Origin: Daucus carota subsp. sativus | Lineage: Eukaryota > Streptophyta > Magnoliopsida > Apiales > Apiaceae | Assembly (NCBI RefSeq): GCF_001625215.2 | Contig: NC_030381.2 | Location: forward strand, 40,670,689 to 40,734,688 | Length of the DNA stretch: 64,000 nt | Reading direction: 5' to 3' | Shown: positions 11,701-22,471 of the stretch, one piece after another | Position numbering within the stretch: the stretch's first letter is position 1 | How the letters are laid out: each line of letters opens with the position of its first letter | The notes under the pieces: generated by a model | Database searches by the model: none | What the model was told of the DNA's origin: nothing | The model's input: only the letters and a program-made list of their open reading frames with translations | Program-made: the position numbers and the translations under genes

Positions 11701-14700
11701 TAGTTTATAATTTAGCAGTGAAAATTTTTGAGGAGGCAACATATCTGCAAGATGAATAATCTCAAACCATGTTGTCAAGATGGCTTCCGTGGCATGAAAT
11801 ATGAAAATAACACATAGTAGGAAATTAAAGTGACACGTACTGTCTGAGAAATATGCTAGTGAGTATAAGCTGTGATATACTGGATGTCTTGAGCTAGACA
11901 TTTTGATGTTTAGCCGATTAAAACCAGCTACTTGTTGATGAACAAAAGAGAAAGGTAGACTGCAACTTGAGTTGAAATATTGGAGTTTGGACACAAGAAA
12001 TGTATGAACAGATGCGGTGAACTGTGACAAACCATCATGCGACTCTCTTACTATGATTAACTTGACTGTTTTACCTTAATGTTGTGTTTGGTTGGGGTGA
12101 ATGAAAATGGAGGGAATGGAATAAAATTTGAACTTTGATTTAGTTGAATGTTTAGTAATTTCATTTCCTTCCACCATTCCATTCGTATCATCCTTAACTA
12201 GATCTCAAACCCTTCACTCTGTAAAGGAATCCTCCATTCTTTGTCATACCTATTTTCTATCCAAACTTCATCATACAAAATTTGCATCCACTCAATTTTT
12301 ATCAAGTCCTTCCTTCTTCTACCCTCTATTATTTCCTTTTATTTTCACTCATTCCATTACATTCATCTCAGCCAAACACAACATGAGAGCAACTCCATTA
12401 GGGGTTGCGAAGAGGTTGCCAATGCTTACCTATTGAAACTCTATGGTTGCCAAGAGGTTGCCTCTCAAGGTTGCCAAAACTTGGCAACTTCCTCATTTAG
12501 CTAAAAACAAACTATTATCCAAAAATCATATTTCACCCTGACCATTTATGTAACTGAAAAAAGTATACAATATTTATGTAGGGGACCATATTGGCAACTT
12601 TTATAGTTGCCAACTATCGGAGTTTATTTTGCAAAAAAGTTGCCAAAGGCCCAAAAGTGATATGGAGGAGAGATAAAATAAAAACTAATATATGTAATCA
12701 GTTTGGCAACTATTTTGACAACCTTTAGTGGAAATGCTCTAAGTATTCACTTCACTAAACTTTGGTGGTGGAGAATGTCTTTTCTAATTATTTGATAGAT
12801 CTTAGTTAATCAAATTTGCCAAGTTCTATTCAATAAATTTTGGTTTCTTATTATGCATTGATCCAATAACCACTTAAATGTCACAGAAAAGGCTTTACCA
12901 ACCTTGTTCAACAAATACATGCAAGCCGGTGCAGACACTGCTCGGAAGTATGGTGGGACAGGACTTGGTCTCGCTATATGCAAACAGCTGGTAATTTTCT
13001 CAAGTGTTTTTCATTTTCTGTATATCTGTTTCTTTCTACTTGTTTTTAATAGTGTTCAACTGTGGGGCCTGAGATACCGTAATGAGCTTCATGAACATTA
13101 ATTAATACATGTATAACAAAAAATGTTAGTAATAAAAAATGTCTGTCAAAGTATTCTTTTACTAATCAATTACATCATTTGGATTGTTTTAAACAAATTG
13201 TCTCAAAAATTATTCAACAATATGAGGTTTACTCATTAAAACTTTTAAATCTACATATATAACTGAATAAAAAAGACATTTTTGTTCTTTTTTTGGTTCT
13301 ATACATATTATATTTTTTGTTTTACCACATAATTGTTTTTTATCAAATAAATTTGTATTATTTGATGTTTTTAGACCCAACTCAATCTTACAATTAATTT
13401 CATGTGAATTAGAGATATATTTTTAATAAAAAAAAGTAGTTTACATGAAGATTTTACTGTGATAAATAATAATATATATTTGAAAAGTAAATATGTAATT
13501 TGTACAAAAGTGTTCCATTAAAATAACTAAACTATACAATTTTATATTCATATAAAAAATATGTATAAAACTATAAATATATCATCAAATCTACATATAC
13601 CTATAAATTAATATATATACACATGTTTTTACAGAAATATTTTTTAAAAAATGTCTCTTTTTTAGCCTTTTAGGTGATCCTTTAAATTTTGGGATGACCA
13701 TGACATGCATTCACGGACCAAACCGGATGAAGGATTTAATTTTTATTTTTTTTATAGTTTATCATCTAATGAAATGGGTAGCGGTCCACAGCCATTAATG
13801 GCTGTGGAGGAGTTAAGTAACCCACAGGTTTTGGGCCGCTGAATATTCATCCAGCGGCGAGGATTAATTAAAACTTTAACATGTCCAGTGCTTTTTTACC
13901 GCTAGACGGGGATATTCCCATGCAGCGCTTAAAAAGCACTGCATGGGAATATCCTCGTTCAGCGATAAAAAAGCGGTGGACATATTAAAATTTTAATATA
14001 ATCCTGGCCGCTGGATATTTATCCAACAAGCCAGAAACTGTGGGCTACCTAAACAGTCCCTGACATTTATATGCCAGGGACCCGTACCCCTAATGAAATA
14101 TGTGGGAAATAAAAACTTAATATTTGAAAATAAAAATTCAAAAAAGAGAAAATATATTACAAATATTTAGGAATTTTCTATATATTTTTTTTTTTATGTT
14201 TCATTTGATGACCAGTTATATAAATATGGAAGAAGAACTTAAATTCTTTTTTTAAAAGTAAATTACAAGTAGATGTAATTTATAATACAAAATATGTGAA
14301 ATAAATTATCATCCAACACAAAAATATCAACACATAATCACTTGAATTACTTTCTATTTGTATGTTAGAAAATTACCTCAAAATCGAAATTAGATGTTAT
14401 AATATTTACAATCATATTGATCATATTTTAATAAAATTAATTTAAATTTTAATGAAGTTGAAAATAACACTTGACATATCCATTTTTATTACGTATACTT
14501 TTTTTTATATCATAATCAAATATGTTTTTGAAAATATAGTGCATATGGAAATGCAAAGGTAGCTTTTTGCAAAAAAGTCCAGTAGCATATATTATTCATG
14601 TTTTATGTGAGTTAATTAAGTGGTTGACCCCAGACCCTTTTTCTAATATGTATCTGTCACAACTTCAAACTGTTTTGAAGAGTATAGCTGGTATGAGAAA

Positions 14701-17700
14701 ATGCCTTAAAATAGATTCTATATCCTCAACTGAAGAATAACAAAAGTCTGAGCTAGTTCTATGTGCCTCTACATGTTGAAATGATCTTAGTAATAAGTAG
14801 TTGCTTTGGTACTTTTGTTTGTATAAATCTTAAAAGCTTTCATCAGAAAAATCAGGTTCATCGTTTTGATGTGTACCGCATGTATTTCTTCTATTATGCT
14901 TGTTTACTTCTTTCTACTTTTGTGCTAAATTAGTGGTGATGTAATGAAAAAGAAAAAGTCTTTCTTTTTTTTGTAAATTCTAACAGATATTTAACGTAGT
15001 TTCAGAGTCACATATTTTTGGATATTAATGTGAGTATACATTACAGGTTGAACTAATGGGTGGGCAACTTACTGTCTCAAGCAAAGAGCATCAGGGATCT
15101 ATCTTTACATTCATACTACCTTATAAAGTTTCAACCATGTACGATTGTTCAGATGATCCTGATGAACTTCAAGACATGATGGGGCATGATGCAGCAAATG
15201 ATATGAATGATGATGATGCAAATTCTGGTTTCTTTAAGTTCCAGCCTAGAACTTTGGGACCTATATTTTCTGCTAGTGGCCCCGGCAGAAGTCAAACTTT
15301 AAGACCTAATGGTTTTGGGCTTGGTGCAATACATACACGTACTGCGTATCCCCAAGATTCTTCTTCGTTCCCCTCCGGTAACAACACGCCAAAGGAGATA
15401 TGTTTAATAGAAGATGCATGTTCGGAGGTTGATGTTACTGAGACATCACCAGAGCCAGAAAGTTCTTTAATGTATAGTCCTGAGTGCAATAATAAAAATT
15501 CTATTGTTAATGAACAGATAAAACATGACGACGAAAATAGTCAACTTAAGATCTCTAGTATAAATACGTGCTCTTCCTCCCAAAGACGCAAAGGTGATCT
15601 TGATATGACAAAGATAAGTGATCCCCGGGAAATGTGTCAGATGCAAACGAAGTCAGAGAGGAGTTCTGAATGCACTTCCAATGACAGCAGAGACATTCCC
15701 AAAACAACATCAAAACCTAAAATCCTTCTCGTAGAAGATAGCAAAATTAATGTGATGGTTGCACGTTCGATGATGAAACAGCTGGGTCATGAAATAGTTG
15801 TTGTTAACAATGGAGTCGAAGCAGTGCGGGCAATTCATAGCAGTCACTTTGATATCGTTTTTATGGTAATTCTTTATGAACTCTTGTGTGTGTGTGTGTG
15901 TGTGTGTATACATATATATACATATACATATACATATACATATATATATATATATGTATATGTATATATTTATATATATGGTTTCCTGCTTCCTTAAGTT
16001 AAATTCATATTTAATTTGTTATTGATTAATATCTTTTTAAGATTATACAGATACATTATTTAGCAAAAGAACAGATAGAGTAGAGCCCGTCATTTGCAGC
16101 ATGTGTACGCCATTGTCACTTGCATAAGGATCTCACCATTAGTTGAAAACTGTTTTGCATATGCTGTTGGTTTGTCTAGAAGTGATGGCTGGTTAAGATT
16201 TAGGACGCATATTTCTTATAAATCATACTCATGCTTACATCGTGAACCCTATCATAAGGAGGCAGTAAATACATAAATTGAAACGATACTTCTGTTCTAA
16301 AGTTAATTATAGATTAGTGTGCACAAGTAACAAGTGATTTGTGGCAATTCTCAAAGATAATAGAATTGTAATTACCAATATGTTTTCTTTTTAAGCATTT
16401 AAAAGTAATATAAATGTCGCAGTGATTGTTACTATTATGTAGTTCGTATCAGGATAACATACAGGATTTTCGGCTTTCTTATTATTATGACTATAACAGA
16501 AATATCTAAAGGATTTTTCATATATGTGTGCGCGCACATATTTATAATGGCATATGCTTTTATTATTTTACATTTGTTGGAGGGGTGAGATATGTTCTAA
16601 TTCATGAAACTATGTAGGATTTGTACATGCCACTTATGGATGGCCTTGAGGCCACAAGACTGATCCGTTCCTTCGAAGAAACAGGCAACTGGGAAGCAGC
16701 AATTAAGGCAGGGGTGGAATTTGATGTTTCACATTCAAATTCAATTACGAATGGACAACAATCTTTGTCTTCCAGAAAGAGAATTCCTATCATTGCAGTA
16801 AGAACTGAACCTTTCATTTCCCAGTAATAAGTGCATTAAGTTTTTTTCCTGTCAAATGCCATCCATTTCCTTGTGTTATCTCCTGTCCTGTGTGCGCAAA
16901 ATGCATTCTAATTATACATTAAGAGTTAAGACTATAGTTCACCAATATGGACTGCATTAGACTACAAGCATAACATCTGAATAGACTTTCTTTCAGATTT
17001 AACCAGATTCAACAAAAAACTGTATATTTTACTATGTCATTTTCCAATATGAAGGGAAGTACCTTTAGGGAATCTTCCCGCTATTGATTATCTGACATGT
17101 TCTTCCTCACCACATGCAATGCTCACGGCCTCCAAACAAAACTTCTAGGTGTAGTTACCATTTAATAATTATCAATCAACCTTTTTTGGCATTGGGATAT
17201 TAGCTTCACAAGATTGCCACCTCAGTATTCTGAATGAGCTTAACACAAAAGTGAACAGCAGAATACTCAATGAAGAAGCAGTGGCACACATCTTCTTTAT
17301 TCAATTTGTATCTATTTTTACAAATATAAAAAGGTACAGTCTAGTGAATAGTTCTCAGCTATTTTTCCAGCCAATTTGTCTAGAAACTTAATTTCTAATT
17401 TATTCCCCATGTTTTGGGACGTCACGCTTACAGCTACGCTGTTATGTTATACAAGATGCTTCATGCTTGTTGGTTACTTGGTAATTTGTCTCCTAGGTAC
17501 AAGAATACTACTGCATAAAATATTAAACAGTTTTTATACTTGTTAAGCCTAGAGATGAAGAGCTTTTACGATTGTAATAATAGTTGCTGCAAATCCAAAA
17601 GAGAGGGTGATGAAAAAGAAGTTAGCCTGAGTCTTTAATATTCTTATGTATACAATATACTTAAATAGTTGTACTCTGTTAAGTAGGCCTTGCATTTTCA

Positions 17701-17934
17701 TTATCAGCACTAATTGCTTCATGCATTATCATCGACTACGAGAAAATATAAATCCTTTTCTATGAATACCATGACTAACAGCAGATGTTGATATTATTGC
17801 AGATGACAGCAAATGCATTATCAGAGAGTGCAGATGAGTGTTACGCAAATGGTATGGACTCATTTGTATCAAAACCTGTCACACTTAATAATCTAAGACA
17901 ATGTTTTCAAGAATATTTACCACCGTCCTTGTAA
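5788..17934 (+). CDS. HK5: Hybrid histidine kinase 5 (AHK5/CKI2-type), 12 exons, 1029 aa
   Basis: Cytosolic hybrid sensor kinase: no membrane segment is visible. Its Arabidopsis relative acts in H2O2-linked stomatal closure and in root and stress responses. Coding exons by eye: 5788-6513, 6843-6899, 7118-7345, 7632-7725, 7818-8024, 8123-8253, 9779-9828, 10184-10545, 12887-12990, 15047-15865, 16618-16797, 17803-17934. Frame is kept at every junction, giving 3090 nt. Domains: N-terminal coiled coil (about 80-215), PAS-like sensor (about 210-340), H-box MSHEIRSP with phospho-His383, HATPase with N-box NLISNAIKF, G1 DTGIGIP (from 612) and G2 GGTGLGLAI (641-649), then a receiver with LLVED (Asp884), phospho-acceptor Asp927 and Lys1010. 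Asp927 is the first codon of exon 11. About 70 residues rich in CxC motifs lie between the N- and G1-boxes. It is roughly 100 residues longer than Arabidopsis AHK5. Introns hold several MITEs. Confidence 0.95.
7372..7445. repeat. 37-bp tandem duplication in HK5 intron 3
   Basis: Two identical 37-bp copies (7372-7408 and 7409-7445) starting ATTGTGGTGCTCCC lie directly next to each other. Identity suggests a recent duplication, or possibly an assembly artefact. Confidence 0.9.
8894..9181. mobile_element. PIF/Harbinger (Tourist-like) MITE in HK5 intron 6
   Basis: Terminal inverted repeats TGTGGTGTTTGGTTGGGG and CCCCAACCAAACACAACA flank a 288-bp element, with TTA at 8891-8893 and 9182-9184. A related copy sits in intron 8 at 12080-12383. 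Confidence 0.82.
10759..10961. mobile_element. Mutator-like MITE in HK5 intron 8
   Basis: A 203-bp element with ends AGTGGCAGAGCCA and TGGCGCTGCCACT (inverted), flanked by GCCACCATAT at 10749-10758 and 10962-10971. The 10-bp direct duplication fits a Mutator-type insertion. Confidence 0.8.
11509..11603. repeat. Short direct repeat in HK5 intron 8
   Basis: Two imperfect copies (11509-11546 and 11566-11603) share GAGGGGAGT followed by TGATCCATTTAAGCT. Nearby sequence at about 11333 (TGTTGGATTATCCCACATTG) resembles the start of some Copia LTRs, so the tract may be an LTR relic. No second LTR or coding sequence was found. Confidence 0.45.
12080..12383. mobile_element. PIF/Harbinger (Tourist-like) MITE, second copy
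   Basis: Left TGTTGTGTTTGGTTGGGG and right GCCAAACACAACA match the family at 8894-9181. The flanks are TAA at the left (12077-12079) and TGA at the right (12384-12386), one base off a perfect duplication. The right flank doubles as the left flank of the next MITE. Confidence 0.75.
12387..12739. mobile_element. PIF/Harbinger-type MITE adjoining the previous one
   Basis: Termini GAGCAACTCCATTAGGGGTTGC and GACAACCTTTAGTGGAAATGCTC form imperfect inverted repeats. The element is flanked by TGA (12384-12386) and TAA (12740-12742). The interior has several GTTGCCAA motifs in both orientations. Confidence 0.72.
13776..14089. mobile_element. Mutator-like foldback MITE in HK5 intron 9
   Basis: A 314-bp element flanked by CTAATGAAAT at 13766-13775 and 14090-14099. 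Ends GGGTAGCGGTCC and GGGACCCGTACCC are inverted. Nearly the whole interior is an inverted repeat (arms at about 13850-13940 and 13950-14035) centred on a short AAAAAGC loop, so it can fold into one long hairpin. Such loci can yield small RNAs, but this is not shown here. Confidence 0.82.
15885..15980. repeat. TG/TA microsatellite in HK5 intron 10
   Basis: A TG run followed by alternating ATATAC and TA dinucleotides just downstream of the exon 10 donor. The duplicated HK5 3' segment at 22818 begins directly after the sequence matching this tract. Confidence 0.9.
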
Positions 17935-18577
17935 ATTACCAAATGAAATGTATCTGTATAGATATGATTGTTATAGGAAAGTTTTGTAATTCATGTATCA
18001 TATTCCCCTCAGCCTATTAGTTTCTACAAGTTCCTTCTCATAGATGTAGGTAAAGAGTTAACCTAGTTTTCGTTTATTCTGATGAAACTGGTGGAGATAT
18101 TGACCATTTATCGATGACTTGTTTCGAGTCATGATGTGACAATGGCTCGTCATTTACAACCGACTTTGGCTGTAGAGCATGTGGTAGCATGAACTAGCTC
18201 TCTGCAGATCATGAGCTAACATGAGCATTTGAGCTTTCTCAGGGTCGCCATCCGAACCTTGTAAGAGGCTCACAGCTCTATCAATGTGGAATCTTAAATA
18301 AATACACAAACCAAAATCAAATGTGGAATCTTCTCTATGTGATTTGCCTTCTGTAAGAGCAGTTGGGTAACGGTAATATTATCAAAATCATCACTCTGCT
18401 GCGGCCAAATGTATCAAATCACTGGTTGGTTGCAAAAGTGAATCTAGTATCAAGCCGTTAGAGTCGACCAGAAAGCTGGTCCATTCTAACGGAATCGCAA
18501 TTTTCTCTGTTAGATGTGAACGTGGCTGCTGACTGGTTTGAGCTGCGGTATGCTTGCTGAATAGGAGTGGCTTTAAG
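15983..18577 (+). repeat. Segmental duplication H, copy A (HK5 3' end)
   Basis: From TTCCTGCTTCC in intron 10 through exons 11-12 and the 3' flank to CTTTAAG, this segment recurs at 22818-24802 with high identity. Copy A contains sequence missing in copy B: much of exon 11 with flanking intron, and about 105 bp near 18015-18118. Confidence 0.9.
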
Positions 18578-18960
18578 GGCCCATTTGTTTACTTCTGAGT
18601 AATGCTTAATGAATAATCTGCTGACCGCATCAGCCATTCAGCTTATTTGTCATTCAGCTTATTTGTCACTGAACTCTAGGAGAGCATAATGGATAAGTTA
18701 CTTCCGTTTTGAGTTTATAACCCAGCGATTCAGCACATTATTTGCGCACAAGTAACTAGTCTAATCTGCAACCAAAATTATTTTTGGATATTCATAATAA
18801 TGTATGCTTGTGAAAGAATATTTTATATTTATAATAAGTTCAGATATCAAAAAAAAAATCGATGTCTCATATGATTATAATATTACAATATCAAATGATA
18901 AACAATTTTATAAATGATATAATAATCTGAGTATATATTATTATTTTTATTTAAAAAGAT

Positions 18961-18990
18961 ACCCTCGATGCTTCGCGGGTAAAATGCTAG
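18961..18990 (+). mobile_element. Helitron-like 3' terminus upstream of NAC1
   Basis: A short hairpin (ACCC...CG / CGCGGGT) is followed about 6 bases later by CTAG and then T, the layout of a Helitron 3' end. The same terminus is upstream of NAC3 (26734-26763). I could not fix the 5' end. Confidence 0.5.
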
Positions 18991-19175
18991 TCCGTTTATA
19001 GTAAGGTAAGCCGGTCAGTGTGAGTCTATAAGTATTAAGCTTGCATGACCTCCCTCACAAGTAATTTAGCAGGCAAGGGATATATTCTCACAAACCCTAC
19101 TTGCTGCTTCATCATATACGTTCTGAAAATCTACAAGCCACACACCAGAAAATTTATTTCTCGAAAGGAAGAACA

Positions 19176-20081
19176 ATGGACAGAGAAGGCTGCCAGTGCG
19201 AATGTTTGAAGATCCCAGGGGTTTGTTTCGACCCCTCTGATGAAGAACTTGTTACCTATTACCTGAAAGAAAAGATCGAGGGAAGGCCGCTCCAATGCAA
19301 TCATCTGATGACACAGTTGCAGATTTACGACGATGATCTGATGCCATGGGAAGTTCTCAAAGATGATAATCCTTACTGGATGACATCTTCTTGTGATTCG
19401 TTCAACAAAACTAAGAAGACTATCTATGTGTTTACGGAGTTGAGAAAGAAGAAGAGCCGTGTGATAAGGAGAAGTGGCCGCGGTTCATGGACGGGTCAGA
19501 ATAATCCTGTCGTGAAGGACAAGGCAGGTAAGGGGATTGGATACAATAAACTCTTAACTTTTTATGAAGATAGTGATGACAAGAAGGGGAAGAAGGGCAA
19601 GAAGAAGATTAATAATGATAGCGATCATGGTCACTGGATCATGCACGAGTATTCACTTTTTGGAAACGACAAGTTTGTTCTATGTAAAATTGTCAAGGAA
19701 GTGAGGATGGGTGCAAAAGCTTCGGTGCTGTGTACTAATGAAGGAACAACAACGCAAGAGGTACCGGAGATGATTTGTGGAAAGAATGGACAGACAGATG
19801 GAGCGTGCATGGGTTCGGATGGGGCAGATAATGTTCAAGAAATTCAAGATTTCATGACAGCAGACGTTCCTCGTATTGAAGCAGTAGAGGCTAACAATAA
19901 AGCAGATGATGACATGGAAGGCAACAAACAAATTCTGGATGACTTGTGGAATTTGCAACTGGATCATGATTTTTCACCAACAGACACAGCTTGGGTAGAT
20001 GATTTGATTTTGGACTTTTCTTCTCCAGATTTGTCCGACTTATGGCCGGTTGAAGAAAGCCAAGGGCAGGCTGGCCCCTAG
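19176..20081 (+). CDS. NAC1: divergent NAC-domain transcription factor, single exon, 301 aa
   Basis: Predicted nuclear DNA-binding regulator. The start is the ATG at 19176 (MDREGCQCEC). The frame stays open upstream to 19101, but only from a TTG codon. The NAC domain spans about residues 12-175: subdomain A has PGVCFDPSDEELVTYYL, followed by PWEVL, a basic RKKKSRVIRRSGRGSW stretch, IGYNKLLTFYE, HWIMHEYSL and FVLCKIVKE. The usual WYFF and YWKATGKDK motifs of subdomain C are poorly conserved, so DNA contact may be altered. A lysine-rich loop precedes HWIMHEY. The C-terminal part (from about 199) is an acidic unit starting MICGKNGQT and ending in a D-L-W-P-V-E-E tail, plausibly an activation region. 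It is intronless, unusual for NAC genes, and closely related to NAC3. Confidence 0.9.
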   Translation: MDREGCQCECLKIPGVCFDPSDEELVTYYLKEKIEGRPLQCNHLMTQLQIYDDDLMPWEVLKDDNPYWMTSSCDSFNKTKKTIYVFTELRKKKSRVIRRSGRGSWTGQNNPVVKDKAGKGIGYNKLLTFYEDSDDKKGKKGKKKINNDSDHGHWIMHEYSLFGNDKFVLCKIVKEVRMGAKASVLCTNEGTTTQEVPEMICGKNGQTDGACMGSDGADNVQEIQDFMTADVPRIEAVEANNKADDDMEGNKQILDDLWNLQLDHDFSPTDTAWVDDLILDFSSPDLSDLWPVEESQGQAGP

Positions 20082-20715
20082 AAGAGGATGAGGTAGGGGG
20101 AGAAAGACTACGAGGAATGTTTAAGTGGGAAGAAGCAACGGTGCATTTAGAGTAATCATTATACTAGTGTTCTTATATTTTCTGTGTGTTCATGTCAATA
20201 AACATTTGTTCCATGTTCTACAGTTGATGATTAACATGTTTAATTTTGATACATGGTTATGTCTAGAACAAGTCCTGAAGTTGTAGAACGTTTAGCTGCA
20301 GGTCCTTATCATACTTTAATTTGGCTCTAAGAATATTTAATTCTCAATCTTCAATGCAGAGCAAAGGGACAATGTACATGATATTTATAGACAGAAGATT
20401 GCTGCTATAGTTTTTAACTCTATGTATGGATAAACAGATGCAATTTGCTTGATAAACGTCTCGTCTTCTTTATGTTTGCCCCTTTTTTTGGTTGAATCTT
20501 GTGAAATAATGGTTCAGTGTAAATGTGCTGCTGGTCTAAGCAATGGCCACCCTTGCCCTTTTGTGTTCTCCCTTTAAAGTCAGTTTTCAGAGTTTTCTAT
20601 AATGTTTTCTTCATTATAATTTATACATATAATTAAGTGTAGTGTTCTGTCTTCATAGTTGCAAGTAATATACAGATTCCAGTTTCCTGTATGCTGATAA
20701 TTTCATTGGTGGCAG

Positions 20716-20910
20716 AGAATGGGAAATACTGATGAGGCTGTCCCTTTCTTTGGGGAAGGCTTCAACAAAATTTATCCACTTGCTATTGTTATTTATACAC
20801 TTTTGGGTGCTGGCAATTTCTTTGATCGGATGATGAATATACTTAATTTTCAAAGCGAAACCAATAACTGGATGGATTCGATTCATCAGGGTCACTTATA
20901 CTGCAAAGAG
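20716..20910 (+). pseudogene. LIMR/LMBR1-like exon fragment, copy A
   Basis: Just downstream of NAC1, a frame reads MGNTDEAVPFFGEGFNKIYP, then a hydrophobic stretch and FFDR. This resembles the late exon of plant LIMR family (LMBR1-like membrane) proteins, which carry a similar VPFFG...F-N-x-I-Y-P-L...Y-T-L-L...N-F-F-D-R series. The downstream part diverges and no other exon of that family is nearby, so it is a captured fragment. A second, more decayed copy lies at 28674-28870. Confidence 0.6.
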
Positions 20911-22279
20911 GTACCCTGCTAACGAATGTTCTTTTGGTTTCTGTCAAGTAACAATATAAGGTTTCGTTTCCGCACCAATCAATTTCTTCAACAATCTATC
21001 CTCGGTTTTTTATAATTAAAAGACATACGAGCTAACTAAAAGGCATACTACCTGATTTTTATGTGAATACATGAGTCATGTCGTTTATTCGCGCTTTAGA
21101 TACTCATTCTAGAATATCTATCTTCACGTTATAAATAAACTAGTGCTAATTATCTCTTAAATGTTTTAGATGCATACATGTATGATTTTGTTATTATGTT
21201 CAAAAAATTCCGGACTCATATACGTACTTTACTTCCTACTGTTATATATCGAGAAAAAATGTCATCATATTGTAAAAACATTCAAAACTCTCTTGTTATT
21301 AGCTCAGGTTCCTAGTGTGGTTTGGGGGAGTTATTTCTTAATTACTACTTATTTTTAATTAATCATATTCCTGCTCCTCATAATTCAGGTTAGTCTCTCT
21401 TTCAGAAATTATATAGAAATGTATTTGATCATTCTCTCCTACAGTCCTACATGTCTTGATTCAACTTGTTTTGCTCTTCTACCTCATGTTGAGCATATAA
21501 ATTTGTTTTTCTAGAATATGATTTGTGTCTTCTCCGGTCTAGTGAAGCAAAAAAACACTCTCTGTGTTTCTTGAGCGATATTCCATATTTCTCGATTCTT
21601 GCTAGTTTATGACACGGACAAATCATATTCATACTGATCCTCTAAACTCCGAGATTGAAGAAGTTTACTTCACTTCAAGAGATATATCAGACTCATAAAT
21701 GTCTCGCCATGTGTTTCTTGTCTACGTAAGCAAGTCCACTCGACTTCCCAGTTTTGTTTATTCGACTTGTTCTAAAAATCCATAATTTAATCGATTAATC
21801 TCCAACAATTTGATCGGCTGATTCGATTTTTGAAATCCAATTAATCTTTATAATTTTTTTTAAATTGAAGTATATGTAATAATTCATTAAAATTAAAATA
21901 CTATACTATTTTAGTTATGAATAATTAAATAATTTGTGATGTAATAAACATGTATTTGTTAATAAATAACTAATGTAATAATAACAAAATATTAAATAAT
22001 TTTTAATACTGAAATACATCCGATTTTCATTTTGATTAATCTCTGATTTTTAATGAATCCTGACTCAACTGATTATGTCCTATTTTCATTTTTGCAAGAC
22101 TGCCCATGCGATGCGATGCATACATATCCCAAGACCTAGATTCACAATAGTCTAAGGAAATGACATCGATTTGTTTCATTTTATTAAAACACGTACAATC
22201 CAAAAAGTAAAGACTAGTTAGTTATACATGCATCATCCAGCTTGTGAAATCAAAATTAAAAATATACATTAATTAATTT

Positions 22280-22471
22280 AAAATATTAAAGTAATGAATT
22301 AACTAAAGTTATAACATACTCTAATATATATTAATTAGTTTAAAATATTTAGATATTTTAGCAGCTCCTTGGGATCTTTATTGTCCGTTGGAACGGGGAT
22401 CGAAAAATAAACTAATGCTAGATGGGTATCGCTATAGATTCAAAAATTATGATAAAACTAAAACCCATACT
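22280..22471 (+). repeat. Copy of the NAC3 upstream spacer
   Basis: AT-rich sequence with TAGCAGCTCCTTG and GATCTTTATT matches about 26305-26500. It runs into NAC coding sequence at 22472, whereas in the 26 kb copy more than 1 kb separates the two. This shows a deletion that removed the promoter and NAC domain of NAC2. Confidence 0.75.

Larger units (their letters stand above)
18903..22264 (+). repeat. Segmental duplication N, copy A (NAC1 unit)
   Basis: Homologous to 26671-30469. It includes a Helitron-like 3' end, the NAC1 gene, a LIMR-like exon fragment and trailing AT-rich sequence. At the right edge it passes directly into sequence that elsewhere lies upstream of NAC3 (about 26305-26500), which marks a rearrangement junction at about 22264. 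Confidence 0.88.

Noticed and set aside
19101..19175. N-terminal extension of NAC1 (and the similar one at 26810-26914 for NAC3)
   Set aside because: The extensions open with TTG rather than ATG and differ between the paralogues. The shared MDREG start fits plant translation and NAC family layout.
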